A stretch of 64,000 bases of DNA from assembly GCA_945833835.1 (NCBI GenBank), contig CAMAFR010000005.1:16869-80868 (forward strand). The letters run 5' to 3'. The stretch's first letter is position 1. Every line of letters starts with the position of its first letter. This stretch comes from an uncultured Bacteroides sp. GTDB lineage: Bacteria > Bacteroidota > Bacteroidia > Bacteroidales > Bacteroidaceae. Both the position numbers and the translations under genes were made by a program. Of the stretch, positions 55,576-64,000 are shown one piece after another. The notes below the pieces were generated by a model. It worked only from the letters and a program-made list of their open reading frames with translations, searched no databases and had not been told where the DNA came from.

Positions 55576-55606
55576 CAAAGGTAGTGCTTTATCAGCACAT
55601 TACCAA
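55576..55606 (-). promoter_or_regulatory. Promoter of rplU-rpmA
   Basis: Leftward TACCTTTG (55576-55583) and a TTG (55604-55606) are 20 bp apart. A short inverted repeat GTGCT/AGCAC lies between the elements (55584-55598). Confidence 0.65.
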
Positions 55607-55669
55607 CTCTTTTTGCCAAAAAAAACAGTGTTTTTTCAGGGCTTTTCCGGCCTGTCCGCTTCCGCAGGG

Positions 55670-57973
55670 TCAGTAGCTCACTTTCAGTCCGGCAAAATAG
55701 CACCGTGGCGTGGCCGGGCCGTACATATAGCCCGAGTCGCGGTCGGGACCCTGGTCAAAGTGCCGCTGGTAGGCGTTGAAGATGTTCTGCACGCCCGCGC
55801 TCACTTCGAGGGTCACGTTCTTGTAGAGGTGGAAGTCGTGGCTGGCCTTGAAGTTCACCTCCATGAAGTCGGGGGTCTTCTCCGTGCGGTCGCGGTCGAT
55901 GTAGCCCGCGCGGTGCTCGACGAGCATGCTGCCGGTGTAGGTCCCTGTGAGGTTCAGGTTCAGGTGTTCGGTGGCCTGCACGCCCAGCGTGAAGTAGCCG
56001 TAGGCGTAGGGGGTGCGGAACATCCGTTTCTCCTCGCCCAGCGTCTCGTCGTCGCTCCAGTTGCGGGCCTCCTTGTATTCGGCGTTCTGCACGGTCATGC
56101 CCAGCTGCAGCTGCACCCGGTTGCGGTAGGCCAGCTTGCCTTCCACCGTCAGTCCGTAGACCCGTGCGCCCGACTCGTTGTAGCGTTCGTTCATCAGGAT
56201 GCCGTCCACGATGCCCAGCTGCCGCAGGGCGAACACGTCCGAGAGGCTGGTGTAGAACCCTTCCACCAGCAGGTTGCCTTGCCAGGCGCCCCAGCGGCGG
56301 TACATGTCGGCCGAGAGGCTGAGGCTCTGCGATTTCTCCTCGCTCAGGTCTTCGGCCAGCCGTATCATCGACACCGTGCCGCCCACGTTGGCGATGTGCA
56401 GGTCTTCGTCGAACGCCTGCGGGGCGCGGAAGCCGAACGAGTAACTGGCCCTGAAGTTCAGGTTCTCGGTAGGGTTGAAGCGCAGGTTGGCGCGGGGGCT
56501 GAAGATGACGTGGTTCATCAGGTTGTGCTTGTCTACCCGTGCGCCGATGAGGAATCCCCACTGCTGGTTCTTCCATTCGTTCTGCAGGAAGGCGCTGGCG
56601 ATGTGTATGCGTTGGTGCGTCTGCCGTCCGTAGCCCCACATGTTGTCGTTCAGGTCATCCTGGTTGTATTCCACGCCGCCGGTCAGCTCGGCGGGCAGGA
56701 AGAGGCACCGGTCGAAGAGGTAGTTGTATTGCGCGCCCGCCACCCAGGTCAGGTCCTTGGTGCGTCCGTAGGCGTTCAGGTCGTGTCCGCCGCCGTAGTA
56801 GCTGTCGCGGTGGATGTGCTGCATCGAGGCGTATACGCTCAGGCGGTGCTTCTCGTTGGGGGCGAAATAGTCCAGCTTCAGTCCGCCGGTGTTGATGGTG
56901 TGCTTGGTCTGTTCGGCAATCTCCACCTCGTGGGGCGGACGGCTCACCTCGTCGCCTCCCCGGCGGAACTCCTGCAGGTGGTGGTACTCGAAGGTCAGTT
57001 TGGTGTAGGTGCCGGGTTTCACGAACGAGCGGAAGCCCAGGGTCTGGTTGTTGAGCTTGGGCAGTTCCGAGAAGCCGTCGGCGTCGGCGTCATACGCGCT
57101 GCGCTCCTTGTTCTGGGCGAAGAGGTAGAGGCCGGCCTTGTGGTTGTCGGTCACCAGCGAGGCGTTGAGCGTCGTGTTGTTGTCCCACGTGGCCGAGCCT
57201 CCCACGTTGGTCAGGGTGTGGGCCACCTGTCCCGAGTTGCGCACCGGCTCTTTGGTGATGATGTTGATGGTGCCCGCGATGGCCGACGAGCCGAACAGGG
57301 CCGAGCCGCCGCCGCGCATCACCTCGACGCGCTCTATCATGTTGGCGGGGATCTGCTCCAGGCCGTACACGCCCGAGAGCGCGCTGAAGATGGGGCGCGA
57401 GTCAATCAGGATCTGCGTGTAGGGGCCGTCCAGCCCGTTGATGCGCACCTGCTGGAAGCCGCAGTTCTGGCAGTTGTTCTCCACCCGCACGCCCGGCTGG
57501 AAGTTCAGGCCCTGGGCCAGGCAGCTGGAGTTGGTCGCCTCGAAGGTCTTCATGTCCATCACGTTGACCAGTGTCGGGGCCATCCGCCGGGTGGTCTCGT
57601 TGCGGTTGGCGGACACCACCACGCCGTCCAGCGCTATCAGGTCTTCCTCTATCTCGAAGTTCAGCTCCACGGTCACCCCCTTTTTCAGGGCCACGTTCCG
57701 CCGCACGGTCTTGTAGCCTACGGCGTGCACCTCTACGGTGAAGTCGCCTTCGGGCAGGTTCTTCAGAAAATAGTGTCCGGTCTCGTCGGTCATGGTGCCG
57801 ATGGTGGTCCCTTTCAGGGAGATGTGGATGAACGGCAGGTGCTCGTCGGTGTGCCTGTCGGTGACGTGGCCTATGATGTTGGCGTCAGAAGAGGAGGCCG
57901 GTTCTTCGGCATACGCCGCCCTGGGGATTCCTGTGCAGAGGATCCCTATCAGTATCAGTAAGTATGTTTTCAT
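55670..57973 (-). CDS. TonB-dependent receptor with CQNC plug motif, probable metal uptake
   Basis: The 767-residue receptor has a signal peptide (ending AYAEE) and a carboxypeptidase-regulatory-like domain (about 30-110). Its plug contains NNCQNCGFQQVRINGLDGPY near residues 167-185 and the VEVMRGGGSALFGSSAIAGTIN segment. A barrel ending FAGLKVSY follows. Paired cysteines in the plug and the adjacent histidine-rich protein point to a metal or metal-chelate substrate, but not to which one. Upstream frame extension into the GC-rich leader (57974-58155) lacks coding character. Confidence 0.87.
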   Translation of the reverse strand: MKTYLLILIGILCTGIPRAAYAEEPASSSDANIIGHVTDRHTDEHLPFIHISLKGTTIGTMTDETGHYFLKNLPEGDFTVEVHAVGYKTVRRNVALKKGVTVELNFEIEEDLIALDGVVVSANRNETTRRMAPTLVNVMDMKTFEATNSSCLAQGLNFQPGVRVENNCQNCGFQQVRINGLDGPYTQILIDSRPIFSALSGVYGLEQIPANMIERVEVMRGGGSALFGSSAIAGTINIITKEPVRNSGQVAHTLTNVGGSATWDNNTTLNASLVTDNHKAGLYLFAQNKERSAYDADADGFSELPKLNNQTLGFRSFVKPGTYTKLTFEYHHLQEFRRGGDEVSRPPHEVEIAEQTKHTINTGGLKLDYFAPNEKHRLSVYASMQHIHRDSYYGGGHDLNAYGRTKDLTWVAGAQYNYLFDRCLFLPAELTGGVEYNQDDLNDNMWGYGRQTHQRIHIASAFLQNEWKNQQWGFLIGARVDKHNLMNHVIFSPRANLRFNPTENLNFRASYSFGFRAPQAFDEDLHIANVGGTVSMIRLAEDLSEEKSQSLSLSADMYRRWGAWQGNLLVEGFYTSLSDVFALRQLGIVDGILMNERYNESGARVYGLTVEGKLAYRNRVQLQLGMTVQNAEYKEARNWSDDETLGEEKRMFRTPYAYGYFTLGVQATEHLNLNLTGTYTGSMLVEHRAGYIDRDRTEKTPDFMEVNFKASHDFHLYKNVTLEVSAGVQNIFNAYQRHFDQGPDRDSGYMYGPATPRCYFAGLKVSY

Positions 57974-58155
57974 TTCGTTGTTTTCCTTGTTTGTTTTTTT
58001 TGAATCGTTTCCGGGTGGGGTGAGGGGGGGGATGCGGCACGGCACAGCGGGGGCACGCCACCCCCGTCTCGTTTTTTCCGGGGGTGTCACCCTACAGTCG
58101 TGCGTTCCTGTCCCTGCGCCGGGCAGGGGCGGGAACGGTCTGCCTCCGTGTGCCC

Positions 58156-58494
58156 TCAGGCGGCGGGAGGGGCGCGCCAGCCGTTGGCCTTGCAGCCGTC
58201 TGTAGCGGTGCGCCGCTGGCGCGACGGGACCCACAAGGCACCCAGTAAGACAAGGAAAGGAGTGAGCCGGTAGAGCGGGGCGATGGAGTCGGACGACGCG
58301 AAATGCGTCAGGCTGAAGATGGTGGCCAGTCCGCTGCTCGAATGCGAGTGCCCCGTCTTGCCCGGATGGGAGTGTATGATGAAGGTGCCGTTCACCTCAT
58401 GGACATGGGTGAACAGTATGTTTCCGCCTGTATACAGAATGAATAGTAAGGCGAAGAAATAGCTCAGTATGTTCTTGGCTTTACGATGCGGCAT
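58156..58494 (-). CDS. Histidine-rich small membrane protein
   Basis: The 112-residue protein has a hydrophobic helix (about 12-28), then a His-rich segment (THVHEVNGTFIIHSHPGKTG, then HSHSS), a second hydrophobic helix (about 78-92) and an Arg-rich tail. HVHxxNG...HSHP stretches of this kind are likely metal-binding. It is 182 bp upstream of the CQNC TonB receptor on the same strand, so the two may be co-transcribed in a metal-acquisition unit. I recognise no named family. Confidence 0.75.
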   Translation of the reverse strand: MPHRKAKNILSYFFALLFILYTGGNILFTHVHEVNGTFIIHSHPGKTGHSHSSSGLATIFSLTHFASSDSIAPLYRLTPFLVLLGALWVPSRQRRTATDGCKANGWRAPPAA

Positions 58495-58511
58495 AACTAC
58501 CTGTCAGGCTG

Positions 58512-58519
58512 CAAAAATA
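58512..58519 (-). promoter_or_regulatory. -7 box of the His-rich/TonB receptor unit
   Basis: Leftward TATTTTTG lies 17 bp before the ATG at 58494. No clear -33 element and no obvious metal-regulator dyad are seen. Confidence 0.45.
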
Positions 58520-58641
58520 ATCATTTTCGCCGAATCGGGACGCATCCGAGGGGGCAAAAAAACGGCGGGCGGCACTCTTCGGCGTCTGGTGCTTTAACTC
58601 CATTTAACGGTGAAAATGCCTCCCACCCCGGCAATCTTCCG

Positions 58642-58649
58642 TACATTTG
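58642..58649 (+). promoter_or_regulatory. -7 box of the TlpA-like gene
   Basis: TACATTTG, 33 bp before the ATG at 58683; the region forms a divergent promoter with 58512-58519. Confidence 0.55.
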
Positions 58650-58682
58650 CCCCATAAAGGTTTGATATACAAAAAGAAAAAG

Positions 58683-59678
58683 ATGAAAGCAATGAATTGG
58701 ATGATGGCAGTCCTGCTGGCAGGAGCTGTCATGGCGTGTGGCCGGCAGCCGAAAGAGGCCGGGTATGAGATTCAAGGAGAGATAGCCGGTGTGGAGCAGG
58801 GCACCGTGTATCTGAAGTGTTATGCCGGTGGCGCGTTTGCCGACGCAGACTCGGCCACGGTAGCCGGCGGCCGGTTCGTGTTCCGCGGCACGGCAGCCGA
58901 GCCGATGGCCTATGCCCTGACCACCAACAAGGCCAGCCGCCGCCCCCTGGTGTTCTTTATGGGCAACGACCGGGTGCAGGTGAAGCTGGACGAGTCCGCC
59001 AAGCGGATAGAGGTGAGCGGTTCGGAGCACCAGGCGTTGCTGGACCGCTACCAGCGGCAGGGTGAGGCCGGTGTCTGCACGCTCGACAGCCTCTTTGCCC
59101 ATCCCGGCTCGCCCGTCAGCGCCTATGTCTTCCTGCGCAGCTTCTCGTCGCAGATGGACTATGAGCAGGTGTCCGCCGCCCGTGCCCGCTTCGACGCGTC
59201 GTTGGAGGGCTCTGCCTACCTGCGCCAGATAGATGCGTTGGCCGCCAAGCTGAAGTGCCTTCAGACAGGGGCCGTCGCTCCCGATTTCACCCTGCCCGAT
59301 GCGGACGGCCGTCCCGTCGCGCTCTCGTCGTTGCGGGGCCGCTATGTGCTGGTTGACTTCTGGGCATCCTGGTGCCCCGATTGCCGCAAGGAGAACCCTA
59401 CGGTGGTGGCCGCCTACCGCCGCTTCAAGGACAAGAACTTCACGGTGCTGGGCGTGTCGCTCGACAAGAGCCGTGAAAAATGGCTCGAAGCCATCGAGAA
59501 GGACCACTTGACGTGGACCCACGTCTGCGACTTCAGCTTCTGGGACGGCGAGGTGGTCGACCTGTATGCCGTGCGCTGGATTCCGAAGAACTTCCTGCTG
59601 GACCCCGACGGCGTCATTCTGGCTTCCGGACTGGAAGGGCAGGCCCTGTTGGACAAGCTGGCCGAAACGCTGAAATAA
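58683..59678 (+). CDS. TlpA-like thioredoxin lipoprotein with DUF4369 domain
   Basis: The 331-residue protein has a lipoprotein signal (AGAVMACGRQ), an N-terminal DUF4369-like beta domain (about 28-110) and a C-terminal thioredoxin-fold domain. The latter includes DFTLPDADGRPVALSSLRG, the redox centre FWASWCPDCRKENP and the cis-Pro region RWIPKNFLLDPDG. It is probably an envelope thiol reductase or peroxidase-like protein. It has its own promoter and no clear operon partner. Divergent from the His-rich protein. Confidence 0.9.
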   Translation: MKAMNWMMAVLLAGAVMACGRQPKEAGYEIQGEIAGVEQGTVYLKCYAGGAFADADSATVAGGRFVFRGTAAEPMAYALTTNKASRRPLVFFMGNDRVQVKLDESAKRIEVSGSEHQALLDRYQRQGEAGVCTLDSLFAHPGSPVSAYVFLRSFSSQMDYEQVSAARARFDASLEGSAYLRQIDALAAKLKCLQTGAVAPDFTLPDADGRPVALSSLRGRYVLVDFWASWCPDCRKENPTVVAAYRRFKDKNFTVLGVSLDKSREKWLEAIEKDHLTWTHVCDFSFWDGEVVDLYAVRWIPKNFLLDPDGVILASGLEGQALLDKLAETLK

Positions 59679-59693
59679 AGCGGGGTGTGACGG

Positions 59694-59755
59694 ATAAATG
59701 AAGAATCGATTTAAATGAAGAATGAAAAATGAAGAATGAAGAATCTTCAATCTTC
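59694..59755. repeat. Short AATGAAGA-rich microsatellite
   Basis: Repeated AATGAAGAATG-like units (about 59696-59747), including ATGAAGAATGAAAAATGAAG, end in the near-palindrome GAAGAATCTTC. This AT-rich block lies between the TlpA gene and the palindrome at 59764; no gene is seen in 59679-59906. Confidence 0.65.
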
Positions 59756-59763
59756 CTCCGCCT

Positions 59764-59842
59764 TTGTCATTCTGAACGAAGTGAAGAAACTGTTGACATA
59801 AAGTGTGTGTATTCAGCTCCTTCGCTTCGCTCAGGATGACAA
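59764..59842. repeat. Large palindrome, second copy of the 127-199 family
   Basis: Arms 59764-59786 and 59820-59842 are complementary at 20 of 23 positions, with a 33-base loop. The core TTGTCATTCTGAACGAAGTG is close to the core of the palindrome at 127-199 in the same orientation. Both copies lie at the end of genes, outside coding sequence. Confidence 0.8.
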
Positions 59843-59906
59843 TATACTTTTAGGATGACAAGTTACCATTCAGGAAGCACTATTTCTGCCATTCAGAATG
59901 CCCCTG

Positions 59907-61115
59907 TCAGTCCATCTGGCGGTAGTTCTTGGCCAGTCCGCCTTCGCTCGTCTCCTTGTACAGCGAGGGCAGGTCGTGTCCCGTCTGTTTCATGACCTCC
60001 ACCACGCGGTCGAACGACACCCGGTGATGTCCGTCCGTGAAGGCCGAGTAGATGTTGGCGTCCAGGGCGCGGGCGGCGGCGTAAGCGTTCCGCTCGATGC
60101 ACGGAATCTGCACCATGCCGCACACAGGGTCGCACGTCATGCCCAGGTGGTGCTCCAGGCCCATCTCTGCCGAGTACTCAATCTGGGCGGCGCTGCCTCC
60201 GAAGAGCTGGCTGGCGGCGGCAGAGGCCATGGAGCAGGCCACCCCCACCTCGGCCTGGCAGCCGGCCTCGGCACCCGATATGGAAGCGTTGTGCTTCACG
60301 ATGTTGCCCACCAGTCCGGCGGTGGCCAGGGCGCGCAGCATCCGTGCGTCGGTAAACTCGCGGCTCGTCTGCAGGTGGTAGAGCACCGCCGGCACCACGC
60401 CGCACGCGCCGCAGGTAGGAGCGGTGACGATTTTGCCGCCCGAGGCGTTCTCCTCGCTCACGGCCAGGGCATACGAGAAGACCAGTCCGCGCGAGCGCAG
60501 CGAGTCGCGGAACCCTTTGGCCTTGATGTAGTAGGCCGACGCCTTCCGGCGCAGGTTGAGCGGTCCCGGCAGCACCCCTTCGGCGTCCAGTCCGCGCACC
60601 ACGGCCGCCCGCATGGTCTGCCACACTTCGGCCAGGTACTCCCAGATCTCCTTGCCCTCACATTGCTCCACATATTCCCAGAAGCTGCGCCCCGTGCGTT
60701 CGCTCCAGCTCAGAATCTGGGTCATGGTGTTCATGTCGTAGATGTCCGGCGAGCTGCCTTCGGGTTTCCCCTCCTCGGCCAGTGCGCCTCCGCCCACGCT
60801 GAACACCGTCCATTCGTCGGTCTGCCGGCCCCCCTCCGCATACGAGCGGAAAGTCATGCCGTTGGGGTGGAAGGGCAGGAACACCTGCGGTTTCCAGATG
60901 ATTTCCACCGGAGCGTGCGGTTGCAGCACGTCCAGTATGGCCACGTCTGTCATGTGTCCCTTGCCCGTGGCGGCCAGGCTGCCGTAGAGCGTCACCTCGA
61001 ACGAGGAGGCCTCGGGATGCCGGGCGAGGAACTGCTCGGCGGCCTTGCGCGGCCCCATGGTGTGGCTGCTCGAAGGTCCTGTGCCGATGCGGTAGAGTTC
61101 TCTGATTGTTTTCAT
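59907..61115 (-). CDS. sdaA: L-serine ammonia-lyase (single-chain, iron-sulfur type)
   Basis: The 402-residue enzyme converts serine to pyruvate and ammonia. It begins with the TGPSSSHTMGP motif. The cluster/active-site cysteines lie in TAPTCGACGVVPAVLYHL and GMTCDPVCGMVQIPCIERNA (about residues 230 and 330). Both domains (beta and alpha) are fused in one chain. It is 65 bp downstream of mutS2 on the same strand, so co-transcription is possible but no promoter is clear between. Confidence 0.95.
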   Translation of the reverse strand: MKTIRELYRIGTGPSSSHTMGPRKAAEQFLARHPEASSFEVTLYGSLAATGKGHMTDVAILDVLQPHAPVEIIWKPQVFLPFHPNGMTFRSYAEGGRQTDEWTVFSVGGGALAEEGKPEGSSPDIYDMNTMTQILSWSERTGRSFWEYVEQCEGKEIWEYLAEVWQTMRAAVVRGLDAEGVLPGPLNLRRKASAYYIKAKGFRDSLRSRGLVFSYALAVSEENASGGKIVTAPTCGACGVVPAVLYHLQTSREFTDARMLRALATAGLVGNIVKHNASISGAEAGCQAEVGVACSMASAAASQLFGGSAAQIEYSAEMGLEHHLGMTCDPVCGMVQIPCIERNAYAAARALDANIYSAFTDGHHRVSFDRVVEVMKQTGHDLPSLYKETSEGGLAKNYRQMD

Positions 61116-61180
61116 GTTCGGTTTTTCAGTTGGTTGGTATCAATGATGGTTAGGTTAGTGTCTTGATGCGGTGCGGCGTC

Positions 61181-63679
61181 TTACCGCAGGTCTACGACGG
61201 TGATGCCCGCCCCGCCGAACTGCACGTGCTCGTCGCGGTAGTCCTTCACGCCCGGCACGGTGGCCAGGTATTGCCGGATGAGGGTGCGCAGGATGCCCGT
61301 CCCCGTGCCGTGGAGGATGCGCACCCGTCCCACGCCCACCAGGATGGCGTCGTCTATGAAGTACGTCACGGCCTGCACGGCCTCGTCGCCCCTCATGCCC
61401 CGCACGTCGATGTCCTGCTTGAAGTTCAGCTTCTTCTCATACATCTGCTGCTGGGTGGCGCTGCCTATGAAGGAAGGCCTGCCGCCCGTGAGCGGGGCCT
61501 GCGGCGCCTCGGTGCGCTCCAGCCGGTCGGTGCCCACGGTGGTCTTCATCAGTCCGAACACCACCACGGCGTTCCTGCCGTTCACTTCGAGCACCTGTCC
61601 CACGCCGTTCTGGCCTTTTATCCGCACGTAGTCGTCGGCCCCGATGGGCCGCTCCTTGGGGGCGGCCGCCTGCTGCTGTGCCTGCCGGTTCCGCCTCTCC
61701 TGCTTCCGCTCCTGTTTCTGGCGCAGCTGCTCCATCTTGCGGGCTATCCGCTCCTCGGCGGCCTCGGTGTCCATCGCCTCCACCTGCTGCCTGAAGCCGC
61801 TGAGCTCCTGGCGGATGTCCTTCGTCCGCTCCTTTTCGGCCTGCGCCTCCTTGATGGAGCGTATGGTCTGCTCGATGCGGGCGTTGGCCTCCTGCAGCAG
61901 CTGTGCGGCCTCCTCCTTGGCCTGCTTGAGGATGTCCTTGCGGCGGCTCTCCAGCTCGTCCATCTCCTGGCGGTAGCGCTCGATGGTGTCCTCCATCTGC
62001 TTCTCCTTCTTGCGGATGTTCTGCCGCTTGGTCTCCCAGTAGCGTTTGTCGCGCACGATGTCCTGCAGGTACTTGTCGCTCTGGATGTATTCGCTGCCCA
62101 CGATTTCGGAGGCGTCGGCAATCACGTCCTCGGGCAGCCCTATCTTGCGCGCTATCTCCACGGCGAACGAGCTGCCCGGGTTGCCCGTCTGGAGCTGGAA
62201 GAGGGCCCGCATCTCGTGGCGGTCGTAGAGCATGGCCCCGTTCACCACCCCCTCGGTGGCCTCGGCGAAATGCTTCAGGTTCTGGTAGTGGGTGGTGATG
62301 ACCCCGAAGGTCTGCCGTTGGTTGAACCGTTTGAGCAGGGCCTCGGCGATGGCGCCGCCTATCTGCGGCTCGGTGCCCCCGCCGAACTCGTCGATGAGGA
62401 TGAGGCTCCGCCCGTCGCAGTGCTTCAGCATCGTCTTCATGTTGGTCAGGTGCGAGGAGTAGGTGCTGAGGTCGTCCTCGATGCTCTGCTCGTCGCCGAT
62501 GTCGATGAACAGGTGGCTGAACACGCCGGCGTGGCTCCCCTCGTCCATGGGCACGGGCACGCCGCATTGCAGCATGTACTGCAGCAGCCCCACGGTCTTG
62601 AGGCAGACCGACTTGCCGCCCGCGTTGGGGCCCGAGATGAGGAGGATGCGCTGCTGTGGGGTCAGCTCGATGTCGAGCGGCACCACCTGCTTGCCGTGGC
62701 GTGCCAGCGACAGTTGCAGCAGGGGGTGTACGGCCCCGCTCCAGTCCACCTGCTGCCGGTCCTCGAACGAGGGCTTCACGGCCTTGGTCATGAGGCTGAA
62801 CAGTGCCTTGGCGCGGATGAAGTCCATCACCGCCAGGAAGGCGTACGACGAGAGCAGCGAGGGGATGTGCGGCCGCAGGGTGGCCGAGAACTCCGTGAGG
62901 ATGCGGATGATCTCACGCCGTTCCTCCCCTTCCAGCTCGCGGATGCGGTTGTTGGCCTCCACCACCTCGGCCGGCTCGATGAAGACGGTCTTTCCGGTGG
63001 CCGACTCGTCGTGCACGATGCCTCGCAGCTTGCGTTTCATGCCCGGCGCCACGGGTATCACCAGGCGTCCGTCGCGCAGGGTGGGGGTCACGTCCTTGTC
63101 CACGTAGCCCTCGGCCTGCGCCGCGCGCAGGATGGCGTTCAGGTTGCGCGAGATGCTGCCGGCCGTGGCGGCCAGCTCGTGGCGGATGCGGGCCAGCTCG
63201 GCCGAGGCGTTGTCCTTCATCCGCCCGAAGGGGTCGAGGATGTTGCCGATGCGCGCCGTCAGCTGGGGGAACGTCAGCACGTCGGCGGCCAGCTCCCGCA
63301 GGGCGGGGTAGGGCGGGGGCGTGTCGTCGTCCTCCTCCTCCTCCGCCGGTTGCAGGAAGCGCACGATGCGGTCAATGGTCTCCAGCGAGCGGCGCAGGTC
63401 GAACAGCTCCTGCTCGTCCAGGTACATGCCCTCCACGCGGATGCGCTTGAGCGAGGGGCGCACGTCGAAGAAGAACTGGCAGGGGAACTCGTCGGCCTCC
63501 TGGCAGATGCGTACGAACTCCATCGTCTGGTCCAGCCGCCGGCGGATGCCGTCGTAGTCGTCGTCAAACTGCATGAGGTCGGTCTCCTCCTGTCCCAAGG
63601 TGCTCAGGCACTTCTGCTTGATGAGGTTCCTGATTTGGTCGAACCCTATCTTCTGCTCAAAATTATGCGGATAAATCAT
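61181..63679 (-). CDS. mutS2: Endonuclease MutS2
   Basis: The 832-residue protein has an N-terminal lever/clamp region, a MutS-type ATPase with Walker A GPNAGGKSVCLK (about 340-352) and STYSSHLTNMKTML, DEFGGGTEPQIGGAIAEALL. It continues with a long Glu/Lys/Gln-rich coiled coil (about 505-640), a KOW-like segment, and a C-terminal Smr nuclease domain (DIRGMRGDEAVQAVT, ILHGTGTGILR). MutS2 cleaves recombination intermediates or rescues collided ribosomes. A start at 63679 gives MIYPHNFEQKIGFDQ. Confidence 0.95.
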   Translation of the reverse strand: MIYPHNFEQKIGFDQIRNLIKQKCLSTLGQEETDLMQFDDDYDGIRRRLDQTMEFVRICQEADEFPCQFFFDVRPSLKRIRVEGMYLDEQELFDLRRSLETIDRIVRFLQPAEEEEDDDTPPPYPALRELAADVLTFPQLTARIGNILDPFGRMKDNASAELARIRHELAATAGSISRNLNAILRAAQAEGYVDKDVTPTLRDGRLVIPVAPGMKRKLRGIVHDESATGKTVFIEPAEVVEANNRIRELEGEERREIIRILTEFSATLRPHIPSLLSSYAFLAVMDFIRAKALFSLMTKAVKPSFEDRQQVDWSGAVHPLLQLSLARHGKQVVPLDIELTPQQRILLISGPNAGGKSVCLKTVGLLQYMLQCGVPVPMDEGSHAGVFSHLFIDIGDEQSIEDDLSTYSSHLTNMKTMLKHCDGRSLILIDEFGGGTEPQIGGAIAEALLKRFNQRQTFGVITTHYQNLKHFAEATEGVVNGAMLYDRHEMRALFQLQTGNPGSSFAVEIARKIGLPEDVIADASEIVGSEYIQSDKYLQDIVRDKRYWETKRQNIRKKEKQMEDTIERYRQEMDELESRRKDILKQAKEEAAQLLQEANARIEQTIRSIKEAQAEKERTKDIRQELSGFRQQVEAMDTEAAEERIARKMEQLRQKQERKQERRNRQAQQQAAAPKERPIGADDYVRIKGQNGVGQVLEVNGRNAVVVFGLMKTTVGTDRLERTEAPQAPLTGGRPSFIGSATQQQMYEKKLNFKQDIDVRGMRGDEAVQAVTYFIDDAILVGVGRVRILHGTGTGILRTLIRQYLATVPGVKDYRDEHVQFGGAGITVVDLR

Positions 63680-63740
63680 TCTTGTTAGGTGCTTCTTTCT
63701 GGTTGGGGCGCAAGGCCGGTGCCGTGCGCCGATTTTCCTG

Positions 63741-63748
63741 CAAATGTA
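63741..63748 (-). promoter_or_regulatory. -7 box of mutS2
   Basis: Leftward TACATTTG, 62 bp before the mutS2 ATG. Confidence 0.55.
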
Positions 63749-63797
63749 CGATAAAGGGGTGAAACAAGAAAAAAAAACCGAAAAAAGAGCCGATAAG

Positions 63798-63828
63798 TTT
63801 GCAGAATTGAAAAATAGTCGTACCTTTG
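63798..63828 (+). promoter_or_regulatory. tRNA-Ser promoter
   Basis: TTTG (63798-63801) and TACCTTTG (63821-63828) are separated by 19 bp, 40 bp before the tRNA. Confidence 0.75.
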
Positions 63829-63868
63829 CATCGCTTTCAACCGAAAGCCTTCCCTGCCAGGAAGTTTC

Positions 63869-63953
63869 GGAGAGGTGGCAGAGTGGTCGATTGCGGCGGT
63901 CTTGAAAACCGTTGTACCGCGAGGTACCCGGGGTTCGAATCCCTGTCTCTCCG
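63869..63953 (+). tRNA. tRNA-Ser (anticodon TGA)
   Basis: The acceptor stem GGAGAGG/TCTCTCC (one G-T pair) carries discriminator G73. The anticodon loop CTTGAAA gives TGA at 63903-63905, and a long variable arm (GTACC...GGTAC) is typical of serine tRNAs. The terminal CCA is not encoded. The remaining 63954-64000 shows nothing recognisable. Confidence 0.96.
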
Positions 63954-64000
63954 CAATAAACGCTGAAAATCAGCAAATTATAAAACAAACACCCAATTTT

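Noticed and set aside
55184..57961. Long open frame on the + strand opposite the TonB receptor and rplU
   Set aside because: Composition is dominated by Val, His, Gln and Gly without domain logic, and it runs antisense through three well-supported genes. High GC creates such frames.
57974..58155. Cobalamin or other riboswitch before the CQNC TonB receptor
   Set aside because: No conserved B12 box or other riboswitch core was found in the GC-rich leader; only a GGGGG/CCCCC stem is visible.
61163..63688. Long + strand frame opposite mutS2
   Set aside because: It mirrors mutS2 in antisense, is His/Leu-rich without recognisable domains and has no promoter or plausible partner.

Overview
The window reads as chromosomal DNA of a gut-type Bacteroidales, most likely Bacteroidaceae (Bacteroides/Phocaeicola/Mediterranea-like), but more GC-rich by eye than a typical Bacteroides. 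The evidence is threefold. Nearly every promoter that can be seen carries the Bacteroidetes sigma-factor signature (TAnnTTTG at -7, TTTG or TTG about 19-21 bp upstream). Several proteins belong to families typical of Bacteroidetes (DUF5606, DUF3276, XusABC, DUF4369-TlpA). Lipoprotein signal peptides are common. It is mostly ordinary core genome; there is no prophage, CRISPR array, rRNA operon or intact mobile element.

Layout. 1-4.2 kb: end of an unrecognised gene, a large palindrome, an Imm17-like membrane protein coupled to tsaE, an aroA-hypothetical-metal permease operon, and the wreck of a tyrosine recombinase. 4.2-9.9 kb: lptD-like gene, ung, asnA, tRNA-Arg(CCG), cutC. 9.9-14.6 kb: a miniature two-component pair (kinase without a sensor domain, NtrC-type regulator without its AAA+ domain) divergent from a MacB-like ABC exporter, with two 17-bp palindromes between them. 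14.7-18.4 kb: etfB-etfA-acyl-CoA dehydrogenase. 18.5-27.4 kb: M28 peptidase, ogt with a probable small RNA or attenuator in front, a palindrome cluster, an ABC-F protein whose start region is duplicated, M13 peptidase, a radical SAM enzyme and an A-type flavoprotein. 27.5-37.8 kb: MscS channel, YciO-like protein, Pif1-like helicase with TPR tail, ACT/PFL pair, UvrD-like helicase, dnaX, divIC/ftsB-like gene.

37.8-45.2 kb: a membrane-spanning TPR regulator followed by a XusABC-type xenosiderophore uptake operon (TonB receptor, DUF4374 lipoprotein, PepSY protein). 45.4-49 kb: a small ORF coupled to an SGNH hydrolase, YccF protein, and a CPA2 antiporter. 49-55.5 kb: translation housekeeping (S4 protein, pth, L25, L21, L27), a PUR-domain protein, and a nusB-yajC-ybbR-coaE operon. 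55.6-64 kb: a second TonB receptor with a Cys-rich plug and a histidine-rich membrane protein (probable metal uptake), a TlpA-like thioredoxin lipoprotein, a second copy of the large palindrome family, L-serine dehydratase, mutS2 and tRNA-Ser(UGA).

The most interesting signals are the minimal two-component/ABC module with its tandem operators, the short terminated transcript in front of ogt, the Xus operon with a 40-codon frame bridging xusA and xusB, and the CQNC receptor/His-rich protein pair. None is proven to be new; all assignments are by eye from sequence.
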